A stretch of DNA of 64,000 nucleotides, taken from Lachnospiraceae bacterium. GTDB lineage: Bacteria; Bacillota; Clostridia; Lachnospirales; Lachnospiraceae. Location: contig JAAUZH010000039.1 in NCBI GenBank assembly GCA_014804675.1, forward strand, positions 104,470-168,469. The letters are read 5' to 3'. Shown piece after piece: positions 1 to 8,221 of this stretch. The notes under the pieces were generated by a model. That model saw only the letters and a list, made by a program, of their open reading frames with translations, had not been told where the DNA came from and searched no databases. Made by a program: the position numbers and the translations under genes. Position 1 is the stretch's first letter. Every line of letters begins with the position of its first letter.

Positions 1-374
1 ACAAGGGCAGTAAAAGGATTGTCTCTTTCAAAAGTAAGGGGGCGCAGGTCATGACCGTTTGGAATGAGATAAGAAATCAGGAGAAAAAGAGTCATGCCTG
101 TACCCAATGTAATGCAAAGCCTATAATAGTCCTTTTTATCAAGGAAAAGAAAGGTAATGACTGTAACTGCAATATAGGGAAACCACAGATAATAAGGGAC
201 TACAAAATATTCGATAAAGGGAATGTAGTCGTCCAGCCGCATATGAACCAAAGCGAAATCGGTGGTAACGGTTCTTTCCAAATAGGAAAAGGCAAGCATA
301 TAGAATGGGAAATATAAAAGGGGGAGGATGCCGTGCTTATACTTTTTCATAAAGTTTATTATGTTCGCTTTCAT
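1..374 (-). CDS. PAP2-family membrane protein, N-terminal part (cut by window edge)
   Basis: The frame is open on the minus strand from an ATG at 374 to the window edge, giving about 124 residues. The N-terminus is a short basic stretch followed by hydrophobic segments (around residues 15-35 and 60-80) with the pieces YLERT, LDDYIPF and FVVPYYLWF. From memory this pattern opens inositolphosphorylceramide-synthase-like PAP2 proteins of Lachnospiraceae. The phosphatase signature residues would lie beyond the edge, so the catalytic domain is not seen. No strong ribosome binding site precedes the start, so the exact start is uncertain. It is divergent from glyA. The reading frame on the opposite strand here is only its shadow. 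Confidence 0.7.
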   Translation of the reverse strand, partial: MKANIINFMKKYKHGILPLLYFPFYMLAFSYLERTVTTDFALVHMRLDDYIPFIEYFVVPYYLWFPYIAVTVITFLFLDKKDYYRLCITLGTGMTLFLLISYLIPNGHDLRPLTFERDNPFTAL

Positions 375-505
375 CTTTTCATCTGCTTTCGTTTTTTTTG
401 ATAAAGGCAATGCCGTGAAAACAATGCTCCTTTCATTTTATAATCAGTTTTTTTTCTGTCAATAATATTGTAGAAAAATTCATGTAAATTTCATAGAAAA
501 TTTGG

Positions 506-534
506 TTTTCACTCATAAAAAATTGTGATATACT
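506..534 (+). promoter_or_regulatory. Probable promoter of glyA
   Basis: TTTTCA (506-511), a 17-base spacer, then TATACT (529-534), about 40 bases before the glyA start, in an AT-rich stretch. The -10 box is good and the -35 box is weak (4 of 6). No riboswitch-like structure is apparent in the short leader. Confidence 0.5.
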
Positions 535-575
535 TTTAGCTGGTAGCATTTTACATAAAAATCGGAGGTAATAAC

Positions 576-1814
576 ATGTATTCATTGGACGAAGTGAAAA
601 AGGTGGATTCTGAAATTGCAGAAGCAATTATAGCGGAGCAGGAAAGACAAAACAGCCATATCGAGCTGATTGCATCTGAAAACTGGGTAAGCAAGGCAGT
701 TATGGCAGCAATGGGAAGTCCCCTTACAAATAAATATGCGGAAGGATATCCGGGGAAAAGATATTATGGAGGCTGTGACTGCGTAGACGTAGTGGAAAAT
801 CTGGCCATTGAAAGAGCAAAAGAATTGTTTGGCTGTGAATATGCCAATGTACAGCCCCATTCCGGCGCTCAGGCTAATATGGCGGTACAGTTTGCAGTCT
901 GTGAGCCTGGGGACACCATTATGGGTATGAATCTGGCCCACGGAGGGCACCTGACCCATGGAAGCCCTGTAAATATGTCCGGTAAATACTTCCATATTGT
1001 TCCTTATGGTGTCAATGACGAAGGCTTTATCGACTATGATGAGCTGAGAAGGATTGCATTGGAGTCAAAGCCGAAAATGATCATTGCAGGCGCATCGGCA
1101 TACGCAAGGGCAATCGACTTTAAGAAATTCAGAGAGGTTGCTGATGAAGTAGGTGCAGTTCTCATGGTGGACATGGCCCACATTGCAGGTCTGGTTGCGG
1201 CTGGGCTGCATGAAAGTCCCATTCCCTATGCGGATGTGGTTACTACAACTACCCATAAAACATTAAGAGGACCCCGTGGCGGACTGATTCTCGCAAACAA
1301 AGAAGCAGCAGAAAAGTACAATTTTAACAAGGCAATCTTCCCCGGAATCCAGGGAGGACCCCTTATGCATGTGATTGCAGCCAAGGCTGTCTGCTTCAAG
1401 GAAGCATTATCGGAGGAATTCAAAAAATACCAGCAGGGTGTAATCGACAATGCCCAGGCTCTTTGCAAGGGACTGATGGACAGAGGAATCAAAATCGTAT
1501 CCGGCGGTACGGACAACCATTTAATGCTTGTGGATCTGACGAATTTTGAACTGACAGGAAAAGAAGTGGAGAAGCTTTTGGATGAGGCGCATATTACCGC
1601 CAATAAAAATACAATACCAAATGATCCAAAATCTCCTTTTGTAACCAGCGGTATCCGCTTAGGTTCACCGGCTGTCACTTCAAGAGGAATGAATACGGAA
1701 GATATGGATAAGATTGCAGAGGCAATTGCACTTGTTATCAAAGGTGGAGAAGAAAAAGTGGCAGATGCCCGGAATATTGTAAAAACTCTTACAGACAAAT
1801 ATCCCCTTATTTAG
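576..1814 (+). CDS. glyA: Serine hydroxymethyltransferase
   Basis: PLP enzyme of 412 residues, the usual length. It interconverts serine and glycine while loading methylenetetrahydrofolate, in the cytoplasm. Family signatures are clear: IELIASENW near the N-terminus, the substrate-loop sequence [13 protein letters not shown], and the PLP-lysine segment [15 protein letters not shown] around residue 225. The start at 576 follows a strong GGAGG site with good spacing. It appears to be a single-gene transcription unit. It works with thymidylate synthase and dihydrofolate reductase further along the window in folate one-carbon metabolism, though it is not linked to them in an operon. Confidence 0.97.
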   Translation: MYSLDEVKKVDSEIAEAIIAEQERQNSHIELIASENWVSKAVMAAMGSPLTNKYAEGYPGKRYYGGCDCVDVVENLAIERAKELFGCEYANVQPHSGAQANMAVQFAVCEPGDTIMGMNLAHGGHLTHGSPVNMSGKYFHIVPYGVNDEGFIDYDELRRIALESKPKMIIAGASAYARAIDFKKFREVADEVGAVLMVDMAHIAGLVAAGLHESPIPYADVVTTTTHKTLRGPRGGLILANKEAAEKYNFNKAIFPGIQGGPLMHVIAAKAVCFKEALSEEFKKYQQGVIDNAQALCKGLMDRGIKIVSGGTDNHLMLVDLTNFELTGKEVEKLLDEAHITANKNTIPNDPKSPFVTSGIRLGSPAVTSRGMNTEDMDKIAEAIALVIKGGEEKVADARNIVKTLTDKYPLI

Positions 1815-1826
1815 TGATATTGGCAG

Positions 1827-1858
1827 ATATTTTCAGAGCATCTGATTGATGAAAATAT
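1827..1858 (+). terminator. Weak AT-rich hairpin after glyA
   Basis: ATATTTTCA (1827-1835) is complementary to TGAAAATAT (1850-1858) and is followed by TTTG. The stem is AT-only in its outer half and the T-run is short, so this is at best a weak terminator for glyA. Confidence 0.3.
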
Positions 1859-1922
1859 TTTGAAAGTCTATGGGTTTTGCAAATGTCTGGACTAATATTA
1901 GGAAGAATGGGAGTGTGTAAAA

Positions 1923-2444
1923 ATGGGGAACCTTCAATTAGGGGATTTCAGGGAATTTTCAGGAGAATATAAAATGGGTTTTTTTGGTTCCGCAGAGCAT
2001 ATCAGTGTGCGGATTAGTGCGGAGCGGGTTACCGGAAGAGGGTACCGGGAATTGGGAAACGGTAAGCATGAGATTGCAGAATTCCAGTATGCTTTTTCAC
2101 AGGTAACCAGGGTTAGTGGAGGCCAGTTTGATAAAAAGCCATGCAGCATAATTGTTTTTAATGAAAATGATTATATTTTCTTTCCGGGAATCAATGTGCT
2201 GACCCCTACCTTGGAAAGTATATTCAATCAGTTTAAGGATTTGATCCTTGAAAAGGAGACAGAAGAGATTAAAAGGCTGATTCTTGGAGGAACATTTACC
2301 AAAGCAGGAAGAACCCAGCTTCAGGATGAGATGCAGCTGTTCCGGGAGACGGTTACAAAGCTAAAGGATTTAAAAAGGCAGGGATTTATCAATCCCATGG
2401 AATATTCGGAGCTTCGAGCCAGACTGATGGATTTTTATGCTTAG
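1923..2444 (+). CDS. Unknown cytoplasmic protein with a SHOCT-like C-terminal motif
   Basis: A 173-residue protein with no signal peptide or membrane span. Residues 1-105 look beta-rich and could be a PH-like fold (inference only). The last 35 residues (LKDLKRQGFINPMEYSELRARLM) resemble the short helical SHOCT oligomerisation motif, in which a helix, a GxI/F turn and an E/Y-rich helix precede the C-terminus. A gggag site lies upstream of the ATG at 1923. It sits alone between glyA and the aspartate-family operon, with its own terminator downstream. I do not recognise a function. Confidence 0.75.
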   Translation: MGNLQLGDFREFSGEYKMGFFGSAEHISVRISAERVTGRGYRELGNGKHEIAEFQYAFSQVTRVSGGQFDKKPCSIIVFNENDYIFFPGINVLTPTLESIFNQFKDLILEKETEEIKRLILGGTFTKAGRTQLQDEMQLFRETVTKLKDLKRQGFINPMEYSELRARLMDFYA

Positions 2445-2471
2445 ATGATTATGGAATATGGAAAGAACAGG

Positions 2472-2522
2472 AAAAGTACGGAGAGTGTTTCTGAAATAAG
2501 GAGGCGGTTTCGTACTTTTTTC
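2472..2522 (+). terminator. Rho-independent terminator
   Basis: AAAAGTACG (2472-2480) pairs with CGTACTTTT, running into a T6 tract at about 2515-2522. The loop is long (about 30 bases). It closes the transcript of the 173-residue protein before the hom operon promoter. Confidence 0.7.
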
Positions 2523-2576
2523 TTTTTGTGATATTTGTGATTTCTTTTCAATATGATTCATTTTTCACAAAACCCC

Positions 2577-2605
2577 TTGCGCCTTTTTGTCTATTATGCT
2601 ACAAT
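2577..2605 (+). promoter_or_regulatory. Probable promoter of the hom operon
   Basis: TTGCGC (2577-2582), a 17-base spacer, then TACAAT (2600-2605). It leaves a leader of about 120 bases before the start at 2733. In that leader TCCGCT and AGCGGA (around 2629-2671) can pair. No T-run follows the hairpin, so attenuation is not demonstrated. Confidence 0.5.
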
Positions 2606-2732
2606 ATCTTCCGGTGGCAAACAGATGTCCGCTGATGAAAAACAAACAAGACAACTGTATTTCCTAAGCGGACAAGCAGTCAAAGTACATATGCTGCCGG
2701 CAAAAAGAACCGGACAGCCATTTGAGGTGAAT

Positions 2733-3173
2733 ATGGAAAGTACGGGATATTTTGTAGTAAAACAAAGAGCCCTGCCGGAAGTGTTATTAAAGGTAGTGGA
2801 AGCAAAAAGAATGCTGGAATCGGAAAAGGTTCATTCTGTACAGGAAGCTGTGGATAAGGTTGGAATCAGCAGAAGTTCCTTTTATAAGTACAAAGAAGAC
2901 ATTTTTCCCTTTCATGACACTACAGAGGGCAAGACTGTCACCATGACGGTGCAGATGGATGACCAGCCGGGACTGTTATCGGATGTGTTGAAGATCATTG
3001 CCGCCTTTGGCGCCAATATTTTAACCATTCATCAAAGTATTCCCATTAACGGAGTGGCATCCTTAAGCGTCAGTGTACAAGTATTATCTACCACCCGTGA
3101 CATGTCGGAAATGATAGACCGGGTAGAAAGAAAAGAAGGCGTTCATTACGTGAAAATATTAGCTAAGGAGTAA
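2733..3173 (+). CDS. ACT-domain regulatory protein (UPF0735/PheB family)
   Basis: A 146-residue protein. The N-terminal half has the family pattern YFVVKQRALPEVLLKVVEAK and a helix-turn-helix-like stretch (AVDKVGISRSSFYKYKEDIFPF). The C-terminal half is an ACT domain (TMTVQMDDQPGLLSDVLKIIA), the fold that usually binds amino acids. I chose the ATG at 2733 over an upstream in-frame ATG at 2553. It gives the family length, it has a GAGGTG site, and the apparent promoter at 2577-2605 lies inside the longer frame. The gene starts the operon and is 4 bases from hom, so control by a threonine- or aspartate-family amino acid is a fair inference. Confidence 0.88.
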   Translation: MESTGYFVVKQRALPEVLLKVVEAKRMLESEKVHSVQEAVDKVGISRSSFYKYKEDIFPFHDTTEGKTVTMTVQMDDQPGLLSDVLKIIAAFGANILTIHQSIPINGVASLSVSVQVLSTTRDMSEMIDRVERKEGVHYVKILAKE

Positions 3174-3177
3174 AGAG

Positions 3178-4383
3178 ATGGTAAAAACAGCAGTATTAGG
3201 ATACGGTACAGTAGGAAGCGGTATCGTGGAAGTCATTAAGACAAATCAGGACATGGTCAATAAAAAGGCCGGAGTGGATATTGATGTAAAATACATTCTG
3301 GATTTAAGGGATTTCCCGGGAGATCCTTATGAAAATCTGGTAGTGCATGATGTGGAAGCTATTTTAAATGATGAAGAGGTTTCCATTGTCTGTGAAGCAA
3401 TGGGCGGTATCGAGCCTGCCTATACATTTTCCAAAAGAGCCCTTATGGCGGGGAAAAGCGTATGTACCTCCAATAAGGAGCTGGTAGCAAAGCATGGTCC
3501 GGAGCTTATACAGATTGCAAGGGAGAATAACTGCAACTATCTGTTTGAAGCAAGCGTGGGAGGCGGCATCCCTATTATCCGCCCAATCAATTCTTCCCTG
3601 ACACCAGAAAGGATTGAAGCCATCACCGGTATTTTAAACGGTACTACCAATTATATTTTAACGAAAATGGAGCGGGAAGGTTCTGATTTTTCGGAAGTGT
3701 TAAAAGAAGCACAGGAAAAGGGCTATGCGGAAAGAAATCCGGAAGCTGACGTGGAAGGCTATGATGCATGCCGTAAAATAGCCATTTTATCCTCTCTTGT
3801 ATATGGAAAGACCGTCAATTTCGAGGACATTTATACAGAAGGCATTACGAAAATCTCCACAAGGGATTTTGCTTATATGAAACAGATAGATTCTACCATC
3901 AAGCTCCTTGGCATGAGCAGATATGTGGATGGAAAGTATTTTGCCATGGTAGCCCCATTCGTAATAGGCAGGGACAATGCCCTTTACAACGTCAATGATG
4001 TATTCAATGCTATTTTGGTAAAGGGTAACACTTTGGGCGAAACTATGTATTATGGTAAGGGAGCAGGAAAGCTTCCTACTGCAAGCGCAGTGGTTTCCGA
4101 CGTGATTGATTGTGCAAAGCATGTGGGCAAGAATATTTTCTGCTTCTGGGATCCTGAAAAATTACAGCTTGCAGGAATAGAAGATGCAAAAAGAAGATTT
4201 TTTGTAAGAGTAGAAGGCAGCGACAAGGCAAAGGTAGAAGCCGCTTTTGGAAAAGTAAGCTTCCTTGATGCAGGATTTTCAGATGAAACGGGCTTTATCA
4301 CAGAAGTGATGAGCGAGAAGGAATATAAGGAAAAAGCAGAAGCAGCGGGTAATGTGATTTCCATGATCCGTGTGGAAGAATAG
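3178..4383 (+). CDS. hom: Homoserine dehydrogenase
   Basis: Reduces aspartate semialdehyde to homoserine with NAD(P)H, the branch step to threonine and methionine. The 401-residue protein opens with a Rossmann motif (VLGYGTVGSGIVEVI). It carries the homoserine-dehydrogenase core (EASVGGGIPIIRPI, then GILNGTTNYILTKM around residues 125-165 and EADVEGYDACRK). It ends in an ACT-like domain (FFVRVEGSDKAKVEAAF) typical of feedback-sensitive enzymes. It lies between the ACT regulator and the mutase-like protein with minimal gaps, so the genes are probably cotranscribed. Confidence 0.96.
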   Translation: MVKTAVLGYGTVGSGIVEVIKTNQDMVNKKAGVDIDVKYILDLRDFPGDPYENLVVHDVEAILNDEEVSIVCEAMGGIEPAYTFSKRALMAGKSVCTSNKELVAKHGPELIQIARENNCNYLFEASVGGGIPIIRPINSSLTPERIEAITGILNGTTNYILTKMEREGSDFSEVLKEAQEKGYAERNPEADVEGYDACRKIAILSSLVYGKTVNFEDIYTEGITKISTRDFAYMKQIDSTIKLLGMSRYVDGKYFAMVAPFVIGRDNALYNVNDVFNAILVKGNTLGETMYYGKGAGKLPTASAVVSDVIDCAKHVGKNIFCFWDPEKLQLAGIEDAKRRFFVRVEGSDKAKVEAAFGKVSFLDAGFSDETGFITEVMSEKEYKEKAEAAGNVISMIRVEE

Positions 4384-4394
4384 AGGGAAAGAAT

Positions 4395-5597
4395 ATGAAA
4401 TATGCAATTGTTTTGGGAGATGGCATGGCGGATGAGCCGATTGAAGCATTAGAGGGAAAGACTCCATTGGAATATGCCAAAACTCCGGCAATGGATCAAT
4501 TAAGCAGAATGGGACAGGTAGGAATGGTGCATACCATACCCGAGGGAATGAAGCCCGGCTCCGATACGGCCAATCTTTCTGTTATGGGATACGATCCCAA
4601 AAAGTATTATTCAGGCCGTTCTCCCTTAGAGGCTCTCAGCATTGGCATTCCCATGAAAAATACGGATATTGCCATACGCTGTAATATTGTGACTATTTCT
4701 GAGGATGATGTTCCCTTTGAGGAAAAAACCATCATCGACCACAGCTCCAGTGAAATCAGTACGGAGGATTGTGCCGTATTGTTGGAAGCGGTCAGGAAAG
4801 AGCTGGAAGATGATACGTACAAATTTTTTGTGGGAACCAGCTACCGCCACTGCCTGATTTGGGAAAAGGGAAGAGTCGTGGAACTGACTCCGCCTCATGA
4901 CGTATTGGAACAGATAATCGGACCGCATCTGCCAAAGGAAGAGGCCCTTCGTAAGATGATGGAAAAGAGCTATGATATTCTGGTAAATCACCCTATCAAC
5001 ATAGAGCGGAAAAAACAGGGGTTAAATCCTGCTAACTGCTGTTGGTTCTGGGGAGCGGGCACAAAGCCTATGCTTTCCGATTTCAAGGAAAAGACAGGAA
5101 AAAAAGGCGTTATGATTTCAGCCGTGGACTTGTTAAAAGGAATTGCGGTAGGCGCCGGAATGGACAATATAGAGGTAGAAGGAGCAAACGGCGGCCTTCA
5201 TACCAATTATACCGGAAAAAAGGATGCTGCGGTAAAGGCATTGACGGAAGACGGATATGATTTTGTCTATATTCATGTAGAAGCTCCCGATGAAATGGGA
5301 CATCAGGGCAGCGTGGAAAGAAAAGTCCAGGCAATTGAATTTCTGGATGAACGGATTATCGGACCTTTATACAAGGAACTGACAGAAAAGGGAATTGATT
5401 TTCGTCTGCTGGTGCTTCCGGACCACCCAACCCCTATCCGGGTCAGAACCCATACCTCTGATAATGTACCGTACCTGTTGTATGACAGCAGCGAAAAAAC
5501 AGAAAACAACCTGCTTTATAACGAGAAGGAAGCAAAGAAAAGCGGTCATTTTATAGAGAAGGGACATGAAATCATAGAATTGCTTTTTGAAAAGTAA
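4395..5597 (+). CDS. Phosphoglycerate-mutase-like protein, proposed alternative homoserine kinase
   Basis: A 400-residue member of the cofactor-independent phosphoglycerate mutase (alkaline-phosphatase superfamily, ApgM-like) family. The start MKYAIVLGDGMADEP carries the metal-binding GDGMAD motif. PGSDTANLSVMGYDP holds the expected phosphate-site serine, and the C-terminal metal site is HVEAPDEMGHQG plus LPDHPTP. From memory, family TIGR02535 was proposed as a homoserine kinase because it sits beside hom in genomes lacking thrB. Here it lies 11 bases after hom and no classical thrB is in the window, which fits. The reaction is not shown by sequence; an ordinary mutase is the alternative. Confidence 0.85.
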   Translation: MKYAIVLGDGMADEPIEALEGKTPLEYAKTPAMDQLSRMGQVGMVHTIPEGMKPGSDTANLSVMGYDPKKYYSGRSPLEALSIGIPMKNTDIAIRCNIVTISEDDVPFEEKTIIDHSSSEISTEDCAVLLEAVRKELEDDTYKFFVGTSYRHCLIWEKGRVVELTPPHDVLEQIIGPHLPKEEALRKMMEKSYDILVNHPINIERKKQGLNPANCCWFWGAGTKPMLSDFKEKTGKKGVMISAVDLLKGIAVGAGMDNIEVEGANGGLHTNYTGKKDAAVKALTEDGYDFVYIHVEAPDEMGHQGSVERKVQAIEFLDERIIGPLYKELTEKGIDFRLLVLPDHPTPIRVRTHTSDNVPYLLYDSSEKTENNLLYNEKEAKKSGHFIEKGHEIIELLFEK

Positions 5598-5628
5598 AAA
5601 AGCATCATAAAAGGAGATTAGGATAATC

Positions 5629-6948
5629 ATGATAAAGATCGTAAAGTTTGGCGGAAGCTCACTTGCCAGTGCGGAGCAGTTTAAGAAAGTGGGCGCTATC
5701 ATCAGAGCGGATCAGGACAGAAAATACGTAGTGCCATCCGCACCGGGAAAAAGAAATTCCACCGATACGAAAGTAACGGATATGCTGTATGCAACTTATG
5801 CCTATGCAGAGCAGGGACATGACTTTTCCAAGGCTTTAAAAGCCATTGCAGCAAGATATAATGAGATTATAGAAGGTCTTGGACTTGAGCTGTCCCTGGA
5901 AGAAGAATTTAAAATCATTGCGGAAAACTTCAAGAAAAAGGCGGGAAGCGATTATGCTGCCAGCCGTGGAGAATATTTAAACGGCATTATTATGGCAAAT
6001 TATTTAGGCTATGAATTCATTGATGCTGCCACGGTTATTTTCTTTGATGAAAACGGCAATTTTATGGCGGATAAAACAGATCAGGTGCTGTCAGAACGGC
6101 TTTCTGGTGTAGAAAGGGCAGTGGTTCCGGGATTTTATGGGGCAAAAGAAGACGGAACCGTAAAGACCTTTTCCAGAGGCGGTTCCGACATTACAGGCTC
6201 CATCGTTGCGAAAGCAGTAAAGGCAGACGTGTATGAAAATTGGACGGATGTTTCCGGATTTCTAATTGCCGATCCAAGAATTATTGCCAACCCGAAAGGA
6301 ATTGATATCATTACTTACAGGGAACTGCGGGAACTTTCTTATATGGGCGCTACCGTACTTCACGAGGATGCCATTTTCCCGGTCCGCAAGGAAGGAATCC
6401 CCATCAATATAAAGAATACAAATGCGCCTAAGGATGAAGGTACCTGGATCGTGGAAAGCACATGCCAGAAGCCCAAATATGTCATTACCGGCATTGCGGG
6501 AAAAAAAGGCTTTTGCGCCATCAATATTGAAAAAGACATGATGAATTCTGAGATTGGATTTGGAAGAAAGGTGCTGCAGGTATTCGAAGAAAATGATATT
6601 TCCTTTGAGCATGTTCCATCGGGCATCGACACCATGACGGTATTTGTCCATCAGGATGAGTTTGAAAAAAAGGAACAAAAGGTGCTTGCAGGCATTCATA
6701 AATTGGCAAAGCCGGACTCTGTTGATTTAGAATCTGACCTTGCTTTGATTGCGGTAGTAGGCCGCGGAATGAAAGCGACAAGAGGTACGGCAGGAAGGAT
6801 TTTTTCCGCCCTTGCCCATGCAAATGTAAACGTAAAGATGATCGATCAGGGGTCTTCTGAGCTGAACATTATCATTGGCGTGACCAATAATGAATTTGAA
6901 GCGGCAATCAAAGCGATTTATGATATTTTTGTAGTGGCACAGCTTTGA
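5629..6948 (+). CDS. lysC: Aspartate kinase
   Basis: Phosphorylates aspartate, the first step to lysine, threonine and methionine. The 439-residue protein has the N-terminal kinase motif VKFGGSSLASAEQF, the FSRGGSDITGSIVA substrate/ATP segment around residue 183, and two C-terminal ACT domains (ITGIAGKKGFCAINIEKDMMN and LIAVVGRGMKATRGTAGRIF), so it is likely inhibited by an end product. A GGAG site precedes the ATG at 5629. It is the last gene of the hom operon and is followed by a terminator. The symbol covers a class of isozymes; which amino acid inhibits it is unknown. Confidence 0.95.
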   Translation: MIKIVKFGGSSLASAEQFKKVGAIIRADQDRKYVVPSAPGKRNSTDTKVTDMLYATYAYAEQGHDFSKALKAIAARYNEIIEGLGLELSLEEEFKIIAENFKKKAGSDYAASRGEYLNGIIMANYLGYEFIDAATVIFFDENGNFMADKTDQVLSERLSGVERAVVPGFYGAKEDGTVKTFSRGGSDITGSIVAKAVKADVYENWTDVSGFLIADPRIIANPKGIDIITYRELRELSYMGATVLHEDAIFPVRKEGIPINIKNTNAPKDEGTWIVESTCQKPKYVITGIAGKKGFCAINIEKDMMNSEIGFGRKVLQVFEENDISFEHVPSGIDTMTVFVHQDEFEKKEQKVLAGIHKLAKPDSVDLESDLALIAVVGRGMKATRGTAGRIFSALAHANVNVKMIDQGSSELNIIIGVTNNEFEAAIKAIYDIFVVAQL

Positions 6949-7009
6949 TGGCAGCTGAAAATAAGACGTAACAGACAATAAGACAGAAAGAGAGTCAGAA
7001 AAAAAGAAG

Positions 7010-7038
7010 TTGACATAAATAGCAAAAGCCGTTATGCT
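7010..7038 (+). promoter_or_regulatory. Promoter overlapping the lysC terminator
   Basis: TTGACA (7010-7015), a 17-base spacer, TATGCT (7033-7038). The -10 box lies inside the loop of the terminator hairpin, so the promoter for the CHAP protein is nested in the terminator of the upstream operon. Confidence 0.5.
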
Positions 7039-7066
7039 GAAAGCAGACGGCTTTTGTTATTTTTTG
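7022..7066 (+). terminator. Terminator of the hom-lysC operon
   Basis: GCAAAAGCCGT (7022-7032) pairs with ACGGCTTTTGT (7047-7057), followed by a T-rich tract to 7066. It is a strong stem and it contains the -10 region of the next promoter. Confidence 0.8.
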
Positions 7067-7110
7067 ACAGGAAACAAAAGAAGAACAATAAGATACAAGG
7101 GGGTAATGAT

Positions 7111-8094
7111 TTGAAGCGGTTTGGAAAGAAGTCAGGGTTGTTTTCTTTATTGGTATGTATGACTGTTGCAGCTTTGCTTGTTCTGGATTCCCAAAAAGTA
7201 GAAGCGTCTTTTGCGGATCAGGAAGGGACAAAGCAGGTACAGGGAGAAAGCAGTGATACAGAAGATTATGGAGATGGATATGTAGATGGAGAGGTAGAGG
7301 AAAAGCCAAAGCCAAAGCCGAAGGTCATTAAAATAACAAAGATTTCCTTTTCCAAGAGCAAACTTTCGGGAAAGGTAGGGGAAAAGATAAAATTAAAGCC
7401 TGTTATTAAACCGTCCAATGCCACGAACAAGACATTATCTTATACAAGCAGCAATAAAAAAGTTGCCACGGTCAATTCAAAAGGAGTGGTGACTCTGAAG
7501 AAAAAGGGAACGGTTACTATTACCTGCAAGGCAAAGGACGGCACTAAGAAAAAGGCCAAGATTAAAATTACTGTAAAAAAGGCGGTGACGCTTAGCTCTT
7601 TTAGTGCAAGAACTGCCGCACCTGCATTTAGCAGCAAATATTACTTCTCTTCAGGAAATATTTACTATAATTATGACCAGTATGCACCTACAAGGAAAAG
7701 CTTTGAAGGAAATAAGTACTGCATAGGCAACTGTACCTGGTATGCATGTGGAAGGGCATGGGAAATACTTGATAAAGCGAAAAAGAATCCGGATTTGACT
7801 ATTTTTGGAGGAAATCCCTATGGTATCTGGCTAAAGAATCAGCAGACGAAGATATATAAGACTGGAAAGACTCCAAAAGTAGGCGCTTTGGTAGTGTTTG
7901 GGCTGAAATATGGCAGCTATCATATTGCAGTAGTGGAAAAGATAGATGGTGATAAAATTTATGTATCGGAATCAGCCTATAAGACAAAGCTTGGGAAACC
8001 GTCGGCTTCGGATATTGCTTTTCATTATGGAAGCATAGAAGAGTGGAGCAGAAATCGGGAAATCATTGGATACATATACTTATTAGATGAATAA
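7111..8094 (+). CDS. Secreted CHAP-domain protein with Ig-like (Big_2) domain
   Basis: Probable cell-wall amidase or endopeptidase. I start at the TTG at 7111, which follows a GGGGG site and gives a clean signal peptide (basic KRFGKKSG, then SLLVCMTVAALLVL, then an EA/S cleavage region). An in-frame ATG at 7054 has no site and sits on the terminator. After an acidic linker and a KPKPKPK hinge comes a bacterial Ig-like group 2 domain (ISFSKSKLSGKVGEKIKLKP to about residue 160). The C-terminal CHAP domain has its catalytic cysteine in YCIGNCTWYACGRAWE and histidine in GSYHIAVVE. Length is 327 residues. It is a plausible peptidoglycan hydrolase acting outside the cell. Confidence 0.9.
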   Translation: MKRFGKKSGLFSLLVCMTVAALLVLDSQKVEASFADQEGTKQVQGESSDTEDYGDGYVDGEVEEKPKPKPKVIKITKISFSKSKLSGKVGEKIKLKPVIKPSNATNKTLSYTSSNKKVATVNSKGVVTLKKKGTVTITCKAKDGTKKKAKIKITVKKAVTLSSFSARTAAPAFSSKYYFSSGNIYYNYDQYAPTRKSFEGNKYCIGNCTWYACGRAWEILDKAKKNPDLTIFGGNPYGIWLKNQQTKIYKTGKTPKVGALVVFGLKYGSYHIAVVEKIDGDKIYVSESAYKTKLGKPSASDIAFHYGSIEEWSRNREIIGYIYLLDE

Positions 8095-8145
8095 TGGATA
8101 GATATTTTAGCTAAAAAATTTAAGGAAATCTTAAAAGCTTATTCA

Positions 8146-8174
8146 TTGACAGATATTGGTACAAGGAGTATGAT
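8146..8174 (+). promoter_or_regulatory. Strong promoter of the exported protein at 8222
   Basis: TTGACA (8146-8151), a 17-base spacer, TATGAT (8169-8174): a perfect -35 box and a -10 box with one mismatch, about 48 bases before the start codon. Confidence 0.75.
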
Positions 8175-8221
8175 AAGAACAGTAAGAAATAAGGAAAGAG
8201 GCTTATGCAGGAGGGGTTTTG

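Noticed and set aside
51..317. An 88-codon plus-strand frame at the left edge
   Set aside because: It is antisense to the PAP2-like gene on the minus strand, which has membrane-protein composition and recognisable motifs.
1065..1256. Numerous antisense frames inside glyA, groEL, purB and others
   Set aside because: They are shadows of strong genes, without ribosome sites or family features.
2553..2732. A 60-codon N-terminal extension of the ACT regulator
   Set aside because: The extension covers the apparent promoter, has no ribosome site and exceeds the family length; the start at 2733 fits better.
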